A DNA stretch of 64,000 nt from Toxonevra muliebris. Lineage: Eukaryota > Arthropoda > Insecta > Diptera > Pallopteridae. The stretch spans positions 143,501-207,500 of the forward strand of contig CAVNUY010000015.1 in the NCBI GenBank assembly GCA_963691655.1, written 5' to 3'. The position numbers and the translations under genes were made by a program. Below, in pieces: positions 46,601-58,090 of this stretch (position 1 is the first letter of the stretch; each line of letters opens with the position of its first letter). The notes beneath the pieces were generated by a model. It did not search any database and was not told where the DNA came from. It saw nothing but the letters and a program-made list of their open reading frames with translations.

Positions 46601-46766
46601 TATTTTTTAACATTATTTACTTTAAAATACCCTACCCAGTTGGAAAACATTCGGTTTCAAGAGTAGTATAAGAATTTGATATTCTCGACAACAAAATCTT
46701 ATTCAAAACTGTCATTCAGCAATTTTCTCTAAGTTATATATAGTTTTTTACAAAAAATAAATAAAA

Positions 46767-48566
46767 ATGGAAGGTGAAAATTTAGATAAACCCCAAACCC
46801 AGCCAGGTCCCACAACACGCTCCAAATTGCAAAGCGAAGATGATCCAAGGATATTACGCAAATTCATATTTGAATCGGATCGCTTAATCGCTTTTGTCAC
46901 AAAATGGTCAGGAACCCCAATAGAAGAACATACTGAGTCCCTTCTCGAAGTAGATCTACAAAAACTCAATCAACACTGGACCCTAGTAGTGCAGTCATAC
47001 GAAGGAGTTTTCATGGCTTGTATGACAGCTCAATCCCAAAGATCAGTGGATAGAAAATACAACACCTGTAGTGAAAATTTCAAAAGGTGTAAAGCGCAAA
47101 TAAGCGATAATTTAAGAATGCTGAAACCAATTCCCACTCATTCATCACCCCCACTAGATCCACAAATCTCTTCTCAACCCCACTTCTCTTCAGATCCCTC
47201 AGGTATTTGTATAAAAATACCACCCTGTGATACTGACATATTTTATGGAGGCTATGAAGAATGGCCATCTTTCCGAGATATGTTCACAGCAGCATATATT
47301 AACCACCCCAAGTTAACCCCAGCACAAAAATTATATCATCTACGATATAAAACAAAGGGCACAGCTGGAGCCATCGTGAAGCATTACCCCCTGAGCAATG
47401 AGAATTTCGATGTTGCTTGGAATGCTTTGAAGTCGCGATATGAGAACCGGAGAATCTTAGTGGACAACCAGCTGAAAACTCTTTTGAACATCACAGCTAT
47501 TAGCACAGAAAATAGTGAGGCTATCCAAAGAATCCAGGCAACGATCAACAATTGCTTGTCGATCCTCATCACACAAGGGGTGTCGGTGGATACCTGGGAC
47601 CCAATCCTAATATACTTATGCTCTTCAAAACTTTCTGATGAAACTCTATCACTGTGGGAACAGTCTCTCACTTCAAGAAGAGAATTACCACTCTGGTCAG
47701 AGATGGACACATTTTTGACGAATCGCTATGAAATCGTGGAAAGACTGAGCACTTACCAGCCAGTCAAACCCAAAGTAAACCCTACCACCCTTTCCCAAAA
47801 ACCCGTTCAAAATTACTCGTATTTTCAAAATAAAAACCAAAGTAGGGTTCAATCATTCACCACAGAACCTCAAAGAAGTTCATCTTGTAAATTATGCAAC
47901 TCCAATCATGCTCTTAAAAGTTGCGTAAAATTTCAAGCCCTATCAGTGCAAGATCGGCACAAGTTCGTAAAAGAAAACAATTATTGTGGAAATTGTTTAG
48001 CTTATTCTCACAGAACTGTAGAGTGTAAAAGCAACTTCCATTGCGTTTATTGCCAAAAAAAGCATCATTCTCTGCTACATTTCACACCCAAACACTATCA
48101 AAACGACAAAGCTACCTCAAAACCTCAAAGGACAACGGTACAGACAACAATTTCACACCATATCGCTGACGAAAATTCTGTCAATAATCAAATAACCTCT
48201 CCGATTACTGACGATCCTAGGGATTCTCACTCAAGTAGTAACAATCAAGTCCTTATGCATTACGCGTGCAATAAAGAAAAAACATTGTTACCTACCGCTA
48301 TAGTTCCCATCCTACACTTAGGTGAAACTTATAATGTTCGTGCTCTAATTGATCAAGGATCACAAAAAACCTTTATCTCATCAAAGGTTAAAAACCTTCT
48401 TCAATTACCCACAAAAAAGCTTCATTACGAAATCTCAGGCATGGGTGGGAAAGTAGTTCAAACCTCTAATCAAATTTGTTTCCTGACCCTGTGTTCCACT
48501 AATCTCGAATTTAAGGTGGAAACACAAGCAATAGTTCTCCCTCAACTCAACCAACATTTAGGGTAA
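46767..48566 (+). CDS. E1 gag and aspartic protease
   Basis: A 599-residue open frame starting at an AAAAATGG-context ATG. About residues 15-110 are the N-terminal gag region. From about 150 comes the conserved BEL/Pao gag domain (CDTDIFYGGYEEWPSFRDMF, then KLTPAQKLYHLRYKTKG). Zinc knuckles follow at about 373-385, 404-420 and 425-437 (CKLCNSNH, CGNCLAYSH, CVYCQKKHH). The protease lies at about 505-599 with active site ALIDQGSQ at about 523-530. The frame stops just where pol should continue; the downstream reading is in another frame, so either a programmed shift or a lesion separates protease from RT. Gag binds and packages the element's RNA; the protease matures the polyprotein. Confidence 0.88.
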   Translation: MEGENLDKPQTQPGPTTRSKLQSEDDPRILRKFIFESDRLIAFVTKWSGTPIEEHTESLLEVDLQKLNQHWTLVVQSYEGVFMACMTAQSQRSVDRKYNTCSENFKRCKAQISDNLRMLKPIPTHSSPPLDPQISSQPHFSSDPSGICIKIPPCDTDIFYGGYEEWPSFRDMFTAAYINHPKLTPAQKLYHLRYKTKGTAGAIVKHYPLSNENFDVAWNALKSRYENRRILVDNQLKTLLNITAISTENSEAIQRIQATINNCLSILITQGVSVDTWDPILIYLCSSKLSDETLSLWEQSLTSRRELPLWSEMDTFLTNRYEIVERLSTYQPVKPKVNPTTLSQKPVQNYSYFQNKNQSRVQSFTTEPQRSSSCKLCNSNHALKSCVKFQALSVQDRHKFVKENNYCGNCLAYSHRTVECKSNFHCVYCQKKHHSLLHFTPKHYQNDKATSKPQRTTVQTTISHHIADENSVNNQITSPITDDPRDSHSSSNNQVLMHYACNKEKTLLPTAIVPILHLGETYNVRALIDQGSQKTFISSKVKNLLQLPTKKLHYEISGMGGKVVQTSNQICFLTLCSTNLEFKVETQAIVLPQLNQHLG

Positions 48567-50100
48567 ACGAAACAGAGATAGAAAAGTATTCTTCTCTCAC
48601 ACTTGCAGATCCAAGTTGTTTTACGACAGCGCGGATTGATATGGTAATAGGCAGTGATCTGATCCCCCAAATTATCTTGCAAGGCCTTCTACCCAGCCTT
48701 GGTGGCAGTCTCTTAGCACAGAACACCATATTTGGCTGGATCCTCAGCGGCCCGATTCCAGAGAAGATATCCACCTTCACCACTCAGGTGATTGAGTCAT
48801 CAAATGACTCCCTTAACACCCTGTTAAGAAAATTCTGGGGAAAACGATGAAGTTTGTGAAAGATTTTATCAAGACACTACAACACGAAGACCTGATGGTC
48901 GTTATGTGGTAAGGCTCCCTTTTAAATCCACTTTTCCTAAAATAGCAGCGTTAGGACACTCAAGACCCGCAGCTCAACAACAATTTCTTAGTATTGAGCG
49001 AAATTTAGAGAAGAAGGGCGAGTTAAAAAAGACATACTCCGATGTCTTAACGGAATACATATCCCTAGATCACATGAAACTCACACCTCCTCGTGAGATA
49101 ATCCGTGACGGAAAATATTTCTCCTTTTATTTGCCGCATCACGCAGTCATCCGTCCCGAAAGTAAAACTACCAAAGTTCGAGTAGTCTTTAACGCCTCTA
49201 GAAACTCTAGTTCGGGTCTCTCTTTAAATGATGTTCTCCTGGCCTACCCTTCAAAATGATTTGATGCTTTTAATTCTCAAATGGAGACTATATAAATTTG
49301 TTTTCAATGGCGACATTGAAAAAATGTATCGCCAAATTCTCATCCACGAAGATGATCAAGATTTTCAACGAATCCTCTTTCGTAGAGCGCCCCACCAACC
49401 CATAGAAGACTTCCAGTTAAAAACTGTCACATTTGGAACAAATTGCGCTCCCTACTTGTCCATAAGAACCCTGCATCAATTGGCACAGGACTCAAGAGAG
49501 CAATTCCCTCGAGCTTCGAAAATCCTCCTGCAAGAAACGTATGTGGATGACATACTTTACGGTGGACATGATCGCCAATCCACTATTAACTCAATGTCTC
49601 AAGTCATTCAAGCTCTGAACTTAGCAGGATTTCCACTCAGAAAAATGGCTTCCAATGATCCCAAAATTCTCGAAAAAATCCCAAAAAAGGATCTGTTAGA
49701 CTCTGATTTTTTACGATTCCAGAGTACTAGTTCCACAAAAACCCTTGGAATTCGCTGGAATGCATTGCAAGACTCTTTCTCTTTCCAAGCGATACCTATA
49801 TTAAATTCTGCCACAAAGCGCCAAATCCTCTCTGCGGTGGCGAAACTTTTTGATCCGGCAGGATGGCTATCGCCAATAATGATTCAGGTGAAGATCCTTC
49901 TCCATCAACTCTGGTTGGAAGGAACCGACTGGGATGAATGCGTTAAGGCCAATTCGTTGCAAAAATGGAACGCTTTCAACGAAAATATGAATATGATCGA
50001 AAAGATCGAGATTCCTCGCTGGGTTAAATTCTCGCCAGGTGCACAGATTCAACTTGTGCTTGTGTGTACATACGGGCCCAAGATAAGAGCAATTCTATAA
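48555..50100 (+). pseudogene. E1 reverse transcriptase, frameshifted
   Basis: The frame from 48555 (VNETEIEKYSSLTLADPSC) through 48641-48850, 48906-49259 and 49228-50100 gives the N-terminal linker, then RT (KYFSFYLPHHAV, RVVFNAS, FNGDIEKMYRQI). The catalytic box YVDD is intact at 49540-49551. Lesions: a deletion and frame loss near 48845, a small deletion near 49238, and a deletion of about 20 bp near 50055 at the start of RNase H. E2 supplies the uninterrupted comparison at each point. The RT palm itself looks undamaged. Confidence 0.82.
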
Positions 50101-52037
50101 CTTCGCATTTACTTGTAGCGAAAGGAAAAGTTGCTCCCCGTCAAACAATAAGCCTCCCTCGCTTAGAACTATGTGGCGCAGTCCTCCTTTCTAAGTTAGT
50201 AAAACAAATCCGTTTACAACTAGATTTGCAACCCCACGAACTCACTCTTTGGTCTGATTCTTCTATTGTGCTCGCTTGGTTGGAAAAGCCCCCCTGTATT
50301 TGGAAAACCTATGTAGCAAATAGAACGTCCCAAATTCTGGCAAATGTCGGCAACACAACTTGGCGCCATGTGGCCAGTGCTGACAACCCTGCAGATATAG
50401 GAACCCGAGGTTGCAAACCCCAAGACCTCATTTCCCGCACACTTTGGTGGAATGGCCCACACTGGTTGCAACAATCGCCTCATTTATGGCCTAAGACGTC
50501 TGCGTCAAGCTCATCTCCTCCAGAGCAGAAAGTAGTAAAAACGTTCCACGCGTCAGAATACACCGACATTCTCGACCGGTTCTCTTCATTTCCCCGAGCA
50601 TTGCGAGTCATCGCATATATGTTCCGCTTTTTCCGAAAATTACGAAAACTCGCAATTCCACAGACTGATTCCCTAACACAGGAGGAAGTCAAATTTGTTA
50701 AGCTTCGTTTAATGGTGCTTACTCAGACGACTCATTTCAGTCGAGAGTATGAAGCATTGGTTACCTCTAAACCCATAAGTAAAAAGAGCTCCCTGCTACC
50801 CCTCAACCCACTTCTGGACACAACTGGTGTTCTGAGAGTTAATGGGCGTCTCACTTACTCTGCTTTGAATTACAATGAGCGCCATCCCATCATAATCCCC
50901 GAAAACTCCAGATTTTGCATTTTGTATCTTGAGTTCCTCCATTCAAATCTCTTACATGCAGAGAAACAACTCATGATTCGCATGATACCGCAAGAATTCT
51001 ATATTCCGAGACAGAAACCCAAAATAAAAAAGTGTTTTTTTCAGTGTAAAATATGCACCATCTATAAACAAAAAATACGATCTCAAATCATGGCAGCACT
51101 CCCTCCAGAGCGCTCTTCCTATTCGTTACCATTTCACACGACCGGGGTTGATTTTGCGGGCCCCTTCCAAGTCAAATCCTCCATATTACGTCGTGCCTTA
51201 CTTCTTAAAGCATATGTTTGCGTTTTTGTGTGCTTTTCAACCAAAGCCATTCATTTGGAAGTGTGCTCGGATCTTACCACGGAAGCTTTCTGTGCAGCTT
51301 TTGCCCGATTCGTAGGCCGTCGAGGATTACCCAACAAGATGATGTCAGATAATGGCAAAACTTTCGTTGGGGCGCAACGCGCCTTACGTAACCACTTCTC
51401 TCTTTTTCTCAAAACCATTCCAACCACCATTTCCACAAAGTACGCTTCTCAAGGTGTCAATTGGCAATTTATCCCTCCACATGCCCCACATATGGGCGGT
51501 CTGTGGGAAGCAGGTGTTAAAAGTTTCAAACTACACCTTAGGAAAGTTGCATGAACCCATAACTTCACCTTTGAAGAGTTCACTACCCTTCTCATTCGTA
51601 TAGAGGCAGTGTTGAACTCTCGGCCTCTCTCTTCGATGTCTCAAGACCCAAACGATCTCCTCGCTCTTACACCAGGACATTTTCTTCGGGGTGCTCCTCT
51701 TCTCTCACTCCCAGAACCAAATGTTGAAAATCTATCGCTGGCAAGTCGTTGGCAGAAACTAAAGGTACTGCACCACCAGTTCAGTAACCGGTGGAAGAAC
51801 GAATATCTAAAAGAACTCCATAAAAGGTACAAATGGAAGTGCCCACAAAGTAATATTTCCGAAGGAGATATGGTAGTCATCCGAGATGATTTACTTCCGC
51901 CTAATGAATGGCGGCTCGGTCGTATAGTCAAATTACATCTTGGTCCCGACAAAAATGTAAGAGTGGCTGATGTTCGCACTCAGAATGGCATGCTGGTACG
52001 GCCCATTCTAAAGCTGTGTGTACTACCTTCTAAGTAG
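50064..52037 (+). pseudogene. E1 RNase H, integrase and pol C-terminus
   Basis: 50064-51554 is open for 496 residues. The RNase H part keeps [22 protein letters not shown] and [12 protein letters not shown] but lacks the first catalytic Asp block (FCDA in E2), lost in the deletion near 50055. The integrase shows the zinc-binding region (CKICTIYK) and core VDFAGPF (about 51150), MSDNGKTF (about 51345) and GLWEAGVK (about 51500). A TGA at 51552-51554 stands where E2 has Gly. The same frame system then runs 51609-52037 to the conserved end (ISEGDMVVIRDD, WRLGRIVKLHLG). One nonsense change and the RNase H deletion should prevent self-supply. Confidence 0.85.
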
Positions 52038-52165
52038 AAACTTTATCCCCGACCTCTCTTCTAGTTTTCTCTAAACTACTTTCTCTCCTACATCTTTTAA
52101 AGCTTGCTCTAAACTACTGTAAACCCTACTTGCGCTCAATGATTCATTTCATTTATATATACAAT

Positions 52166-52188
52166 TACTAATTCCTTTATTTTTGCAG
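52166..52188 (+). promoter_or_regulatory. Splice acceptor before the E1 3' coding region
   Basis: A branch-point match TACTAAT (52166-52172), a pyrimidine tract and TTTTGCAG ending at 52188 lie between the end of pol and the zinc-knuckle frame. The spacing of 17 nt from the branch A to AG is suitable. The donor was not identified. Confidence 0.5.
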
Positions 52189-52189
52189 T

Positions 52190-52507
52190 TCACCGCGAAG
52201 TCGGTCCCCACCTCCACATCAATGCCGATTATGTAGCCGATTTCATCCTTTGCGCTACTGTCGAGTGTTTCGAGCAATGACCGTCGACGAGCGGAAACAG
52301 GCAGCCCGATCGCATCGATATTGTATCAACTGTCTGGCTACATCATATGTGACAGGTGCATGCACCTCGAATTGGAGTTGCTACAAGTGTGGTTTGGCAC
52401 ATCATACCTTACTACATCCAGCACGCATATCCCGTACGTCGGCGAAGGCTAATCTAAAACGTTCATCAGCAACCGCGCCATCGCAAATACCACACTCCAA
52501 CGCGTAG
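52190..52507 (+). CDS. E1 3' zinc-knuckle ORF in env position
   Basis: The frame entered after the splice acceptor reads SPRSRSPPPPHQCRLCSRFH and continues to a stop at 52505-52507, about 105 residues. It has the triple zinc-knuckle layout of gag-type proteins: CRLCSRFHPLRYC, then YCINCLATSY..GAC (His replaced by Tyr), then CYKCGLAHHTLLH. There is no ATG close to its start, fitting expression by splicing. After the stop another frame gives a helix-like LVAAAVATLQRV segment running into the LTR, so the original protein may have been longer. It is not env: no signal peptide or membrane segment. E2 has the same module in the same place. Confidence 0.65.
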   Translation, partial: SPRSRSPPPHQCRLCSRFHPLRYCRVFRAMTVDERKQAARSHRYCINCLATSYVTGACTSNWSCYKCGLAHHTLLHPARISRTSAKANLKRSSATAPSQIPHSNA

Positions 52508-52627
52508 CGAATTGCAAAGCAGAAGCGCACGAGAACGCCAACTCCGTGATCTGGTTGCCGCCGCTGTCGCCACCTTGCAAAGAGTTCAAAGCTCCCTCCA
52601 AGTTGCATCGATGCAGGGGGCGCGCCA

Positions 52628-53037
52628 TGTTGAAGACATGGATTTAATAGTTTTGTGATGCGTCTAATGTGCGGCGTACTTCATTTTTTCCTTTATAAAT
52701 TTTTGAATTGTGGCAACTCCAGAGCCCAAATATGTAAAAATGTATAGTATTACTACTTTCTTTTGAATCTATGTAATTATAGGTACCGATAAGTATATAC
52801 GAATTTGATATTTTATTTTATTCTTTTTGGAATCTTACAAGCGTTAAGTCGCATTCTCTCTCATTTCTTACTTGAATTTTCTTTCATATATAAAATTATT
52901 TCTACCATTTAAAATTTGTTCTTGTACGGAATTTATTCACAATTAATAAATTATAATTAAAAATTGTTCCTGAACAATTACATTCAACTCGCGCAGTTTT
53001 CATTTATCTCATCGAGCAAGTATCACATACTTGCACA
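52628..53037 (+). repeat. E1 3' LTR
   Basis: 410 bp, directly preceded by the purine-rich CAGGGGGCGCGCCA. The followed CACAT completes the target duplication. Confidence 0.95.
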
Positions 53038-53042
53038 CACAT

Positions 53043-53799
53043 ATATAACATTAATTATAAATTATAAATCTCTTTGGTGATTATATATTCGCTAACGCTA
53101 GCGGTTTATATAATCATTTTATAATTAAATAATCCACATTTATATAATTTTTTATAGAATTCTCTATCTCTCTCTTATAACACATATATAAGAAGAGACA
53201 AAAAAATAAAAGAGAAAAGAATCTACAAATCATCCCTTATTTTTTGTAATTCTTTTAAAAGTAAATAAGACGTGTATATTCATTCATACACGCAGAATTC
53301 GAGTACTAGGAGAATATAACCCAGTGGGTATATCACTAGTACCTCAAAGTTATATAAAAAATATAAACTATCCCTTTAGTTTATTTTAATAAGTTCAAAA
53401 CTTATTATTACTGGTTGAAAGCGAAACCAAACTATAAAAAAAAAAATTTTTTTGTTTGTTCTCTACAAAACATAATTATTTGTTATATTAAATTTTTCGA
53501 ATTTATATAACAAATATTAATAAATATTTTGACGAATCTTTTCACAATAAAGCTTTCTCGTCAGCTTTATTGAATTTCGGACTACAGTTTATTTAAAGTA
53601 TCGACCAGCATTCCATATTGTTAGCTCATACAAAGATTTTTCTCCACAATCTTATAGATCTGTTATATTAAATTTTTATTTATATAACAGAACACAAATT
53701 TCTTCTTCAAGAATTTTTGCACAGCAAACATTATAATATTTTTAATTTTTCGAATAAATTTACCCCCTTTTAAATTGCTAAGAAACTTAATAAAATAAA
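53043..53799 (+). other. E2 leader before gag, dense in hairpins
   Basis: Five perfect or near-perfect palindromes: 53078-53116 (TGATTATATA...TATATAATCA), 53271-53292 (CGTGTAT...), 53301-53345 (around the 13-mer ATAACCCAGTGGG), 53478-53515 and 53659-53691 (both GTTATAT...ATATAAC). No coding sequence. Confidence 0.7.
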
Positions 53800-54960
53800 A
53801 TGCAACGATCACCACCCGAAACCAGCAGACCCGATGCCAGCAAACCAGAAGCTAGCAAACAAGAAGCTATTAAAAAATCCCTTGATCTCTCACAAGGGAA
53901 GACGCGATCTTCAACCAGAAATTTTTTTGACGCGATATTAAAAAAATTTATTTTTGAATCGGATCGATTGATACAATTTTGCATCAGATGGTCCAACACC
54001 CCAGTTGAAGATCAAACTGATAGCATTCTAGCAGTAAAATTAAATGAGCTTGAGCAAAGCTGGGCTCGCGTTTTGCAAACATATGAGGATGTTTATGCTA
54101 CTGACGATGAAAACATTAGAAGTTCAGCGGAACAGAAATTCTGGAATTGCAGCGATCATTTCGAAAGCTGCAAAGCCCAATTAAATGAGATTTTGAAGAT
54201 TTCTACTTCAAACACTAACTCTCAACCACTCTCCAGTTCCAATAACCAAACTTCTCGCGAAGATAAAATTGGATCAGCAAATATCTGTCTCCAGGTCCCA
54301 CCATGTGACACTGAAATTTTTTATGGTGGATATGAAGAGTGGCCATCTTTTCGTGACATGTTTACTGCCGTCTACATAAATCATCCAAAGCTCACTCCTG
54401 CTCAAAAATTGTATCACCTTCGCTATAAGACAAAAGGCAAAGCTGCTGCCATTGTTAAACAATACCCCTTAAGCGATGACAATTTCGATCTCGCATGGGA
54501 AGCACTAAAATCGCGTTACGAAAATCATAGAATTTTAGTGGATAATCAAATAAAAGCATTGATGAACATACCTCTTATGAATACAGAAAATAGCGAAGCA
54601 ATTCAAAAAACTCAAAACACTATCAACAACTGTTTGTCGATTCTCAAGGGGATTTTAGTGAATACATGGTATATATCTGCTCCTCAAAATTACCCGAAGA
54701 GACTTTAGCTCTATGGGAACAATCTCTTACATCTCAGAAAGAGCTCCCAACTTGGCCTGAAATGGATAGATTTCTTACAAGTAGGTTCGAGGTAGTTGAG
54801 CGTCTAGCGCGCTATCGGCCTTCGAAACCTAGAGCGCCCACAACCCATCTCCCTCAAAATAGAACTCAGAATCGAACTCAATAATATCACTCTGAAAATA
54901 GGCAGCAATTCTCATGTAGGCTTTGCAACGCAAATCATGCGTTGAAATACTACCAAAAAT
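53800..54960 (+). pseudogene. E2 gag, frameshifted and truncated
   Basis: The frame from ATG 53800 gives 302 residues. The N-terminal part KFIFESDRLIQFCIRWS matches E1, then comes the conserved gag core (CDTEIFYGGYEEWPSFRDMF, LTPAQKLYHLRYKTKGKA). A frameshift near 54650 passes to 54666-54884 (ICSSKLPEETLALWEQSL). Only the first knuckle remains (CRLCNANHALK, near 54915), and its last Cys is replaced by Tyr. The remaining knuckles and the whole protease are deleted before 55005. Confidence 0.85.
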
Positions 54961-55004
54961 TTAATCTATTTTCGATAGATTGAAGTTCGTAAAGGAGAAT
55001 AAAT

Positions 55005-56034
55005 ATGATTTTCAGATGGATCTTAAGCGGACCCATTGCAGAAAACGTAACGGCATTCACGACGCAAGTATCTCCCATCTCAAACGATTGTCTTAGTGCT
55101 CAATTAAGACAATTCTGGGAGCAGGAAGAAATACTGGATTCCCCAGCAGCGTTAGAAGAAGACAAAATTTGTGAAGAGTTGTACAAAGAAACAACCACAA
55201 GACGATCCGATGGCAGATATGTGGTAAAACTTCCCTTTAAGTCAACATTTCCAGAATCCATGGCATTAGGACATTCCAGAACTCAGGTGCTCCACCAACT
55301 CCTAGGTATGGAGCGCACTCTGGCAAAGAAAGGTGATTTGCAAGATACTTACTCAAAAGTACTTAACGAATATCTCTCTCTGAACTCTGAACCACATGGA
55401 AAAAACCACTTCATGGGAAACGGTATCGAATGGTAAATATTTCTCCTTTTATTTGCCACATCATGCAGTAGTTCGCCCAGAAAAGAAAACCACAACAGTG
55501 CGAGTAGTTTTTAATGCGTCCAAAGTTACCAGTTCAGGGAATTCCTTAAACGATGTTCTCTACACCGGCCCTACCTTTCAAACCGACTTAATGCTTCTCA
55601 TTTTAAGATGGAGGTTTTATCAATTTGTTTTCAATGGCGATATTGAAAAAATGTATCGGCAAATCCTTGTTCATGAGGACGATCAAAATTATCAACGGAT
55701 TCTCTTCCGCAAATCTCCACAAAGTATAATAGAAGACTACAAACTGAAAACGGTGACTTTTGGTGTAAATTGCGCTCCATATTTAACTATAAGAACGTTG
55801 CATCAATTAGCTTATGATTCTAAAGAAAAATTTCCTCTCACTTCTAATATTCTGTTAGAAGAAACCTATGTCGATGATATACTTTCTGGTGGTCATAATA
55901 TAGAGTCAGCTATTGAATCCATGAGGCAGGTAATTCAATCCCTGAATTCCGCAGGTTTGCCTTTGAAAAAGATAACTTCAAATAATCCCACTTTTCTCGA
56001 TAAGGTTCCAACTCAAGACGGTGGAATGCAATAA
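55005..56034 (+). pseudogene. E2 reverse transcriptase, frameshifted
   Basis: 55005-55436 is the N-terminal linker (RWILSGPIAENV). After a frame change 55396-56034 gives RT (KYFSFYLPHHAV, FNGDIEKMYRQI) with an intact YVDD box at 55867-55878. 56035-56150 is broken by stops. Closely related to E1 RT. Confidence 0.85.
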
Positions 56035-56150
56035 AAGATTCATTTTCGTACACATTCGAACCCATTCCAGCTTAAACCTCTGCCACGAAACGCCAGATTC
56101 TCTCTTCTGTTGCGAAACTTTTCGACCCGGCAGGATGGCTATCGCCAGTT

Positions 56151-56780
56151 ATGGTTCAAGGGAAAATCCTACTTAAACAACTCTGGTTGGAAGGTACGGA
56201 TTGGGATGAATGTGAAAAACCAAATTCGCTCCATAAATGGAACAGTTTTGTAGAAAACCTCTCTGCAGTCGGCAACATCGAAATCCCTCGATGGGTCCAA
56301 TTCTCGCCGAGCAAACATATCCAACTCCATGGATTTTGTGACGCTTATTGTGCTTGCCTTTATATTCGCACACAAGAGAAGGACAATCCCGTTTCCTCTC
56401 TCTTAGTTGCAAAAGGTAAAGTGGCTCCTCTGCAAACAATAAGCCTTCCGCGGCTAGAATTATGTGGAGCGGTTTTATTCTCAAAATTAGTTAAACATGT
56501 TCAATCTTATCTTAATCTTGAGAACCAGGAATTCTTTCTTTGGTCAGACTCTGAGATCGTTCTTGCTTGGCTAGAAAAGCCTCCATGCACTTGGAAAACA
56601 TATGTAGCGAATCGTACATCTCAAATTATCAAAAATGTTGGTAATGCATCTTGGCGTCATGTCGCAAGTACAGATAACCCAGCTGACTTAGGTACTCGTG
56701 GATGCAAACCACAAGACTTAGCAACCCATTCTCTATGGTGGAAGGGTCCCGAATGGCTACAGAAAGTCCCGCTTCAATGA
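56151..56780 (+). pseudogene. E2 RNase H region
   Basis: Open for 209 residues and keeps all acidic blocks ([45 protein letters not shown]), including the first Asp that E1 has lost. Isolated from RT and integrase by stops on both sides. Confidence 0.8.
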
Positions 56781-58090
56781 CCACAGCCCTCGCAATCCAC
56801 AAAATCTCCCCCTGAAGGTTGTAAGGTAGACGTTTTCCATGCAGTTGAACGTGCCAACATTCTCGAGCGGTTCTCTTCGTTCTCTCGTGCATTACGTGTT
56901 CTTTGCCTCGTATTTCGCTTCTTCCATAAACTTAAGAAAGCTTCTATTTCTGAGGTCGGCAATATAACCCAGTTAGAAGTACAATTTGTCAAAACTCGTT
57001 TGATAAAACTCACTCAATCTCAGTAATTCAATACTGAATACTTAGCGCTTTCGGCGTCAAGCCGCTTGGCAAGAAAAGTTCAATACTCTCGCTGAATCCA
57101 TTTCTGGATACTCAAGGCGTTATGAGGGTAAATGGACGCTTATTCATGCTGCTCTAAGCTATAATGAACGTCACCCTATTATCATCCCTGATACGTCTCG
57201 TTTTTGTTCATTATACTTAGATTTTCTCCATAAAATTCTCTTACATGCCGAAAAACAACTTATGATTCGAATGGTATAGCAAGAGTACTATATTCCTCGC
57301 CTAAAACTCAAATTAAGAAATGCATATTTAAATGCAAAGCTTGCACTTTATATAAGAAACGGGTCCGATCCCAAATAATGGCCGCTCTACCTCCAGAGCG
57401 GTGCACATTCTCTCTCCCATTTACCATCACCGGAGTCGACTTCGCTGGCCCCTTTCAGGTGAAATCGTCAACTCTCCGACGATCACCATTTCTAAAGGCA
57501 TATGTCTGTGTTTTCGTCTGTTTCTCTACAAAGGCGATACACCTCGAAGTTTGCTCAGATCTCACAATTAAAGCATTTCGAGCAGCATTTGCTAGATTTA
57601 CGGGCCGTCGAAGTCTTGCGCGCAAAATGATGTCCGACAATGGAAAGACATTCATCGGAGCCCAACGTGCGCTCCACAAAGACCTAATTCAATTCTTGAA
57701 AGGGGTTCGGCGGATATTTCAGCTAAATATACCGCTCAGGGTTTTGAATGGCAATTCATCCCTCCAAATGCACCTCACATGAGTGGGCTCTGGGAATCCG
57801 GAGTAAAGAGTTTCAAGACTCATTTTATCAAAATTGCTGGGGCTCACAAATTTACTTTCGAGGAATTCCTCACCCTCATCACTAGGACAGAGGCAGTGCT
57901 CAATTCTCTACCACTATCACCCATGTCTCAGGATCCGTCTGATTTACGCGCCATCACTCCTGGGCATTTTCTGCGCGGTGGCCCACTCCTAGCTTTGCCT
58001 GAACCGAATGCCGAACATCTCAATTTCTCTACTAGATGGCAAAGGCTCAAGGTCTTGCACCACCAGTTTAGTAGACGGTGGAAAGAAGAA
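56781..58090 (+). pseudogene. E2 integrase, broken
   Basis: 56781-57377 is a decayed linker and zinc-binding region with several stops. 57378-57782 holds GVDFAGPF and MSDNGKTF; after a frameshift 57779 onward holds GLWESGVK, TPGHFLRGGP and RWQRLKVLHHQF. The conserved last 90 or so residues of pol, present in E1, are missing: the frame passes at 58090 straight into the zinc-knuckle module. Confidence 0.82.

Larger units (their letters stand above)
44418..53037 (+). mobile_element. BEL/Pao element E1, young, nested in E2
   Basis: 8,620 bp with 410-bp LTRs (TG...CA) that differ, by my reading, at a single position (44561 against 52771 region). The 5-bp duplication is CACAT (44413-44417 and 53038-53042). 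Order: LTR, primer site directly after, 1.9-kb leader, gag-protease, RT, RNase H, integrase, 3' zinc-knuckle region, polypurine tract (CAGGGGGCGCG), LTR. Despite the near-identical LTRs pol has several lesions, so it probably moved with help from an intact relative, unless the lesions are sequencing errors. Confidence 0.93.

Noticed and set aside
52190..52507. Possible env gene in E1
   Set aside because: No signal peptide, membrane segment or envelope-like cysteine pattern; the motifs are gag-type zinc knuckles.
46748..52608. Minus-strand frames across E1 (for example 47384-47710, 50220-50483, 51641-51979)
   Set aside because: All overlap recognisable gag-pol on the plus strand and show no motif.
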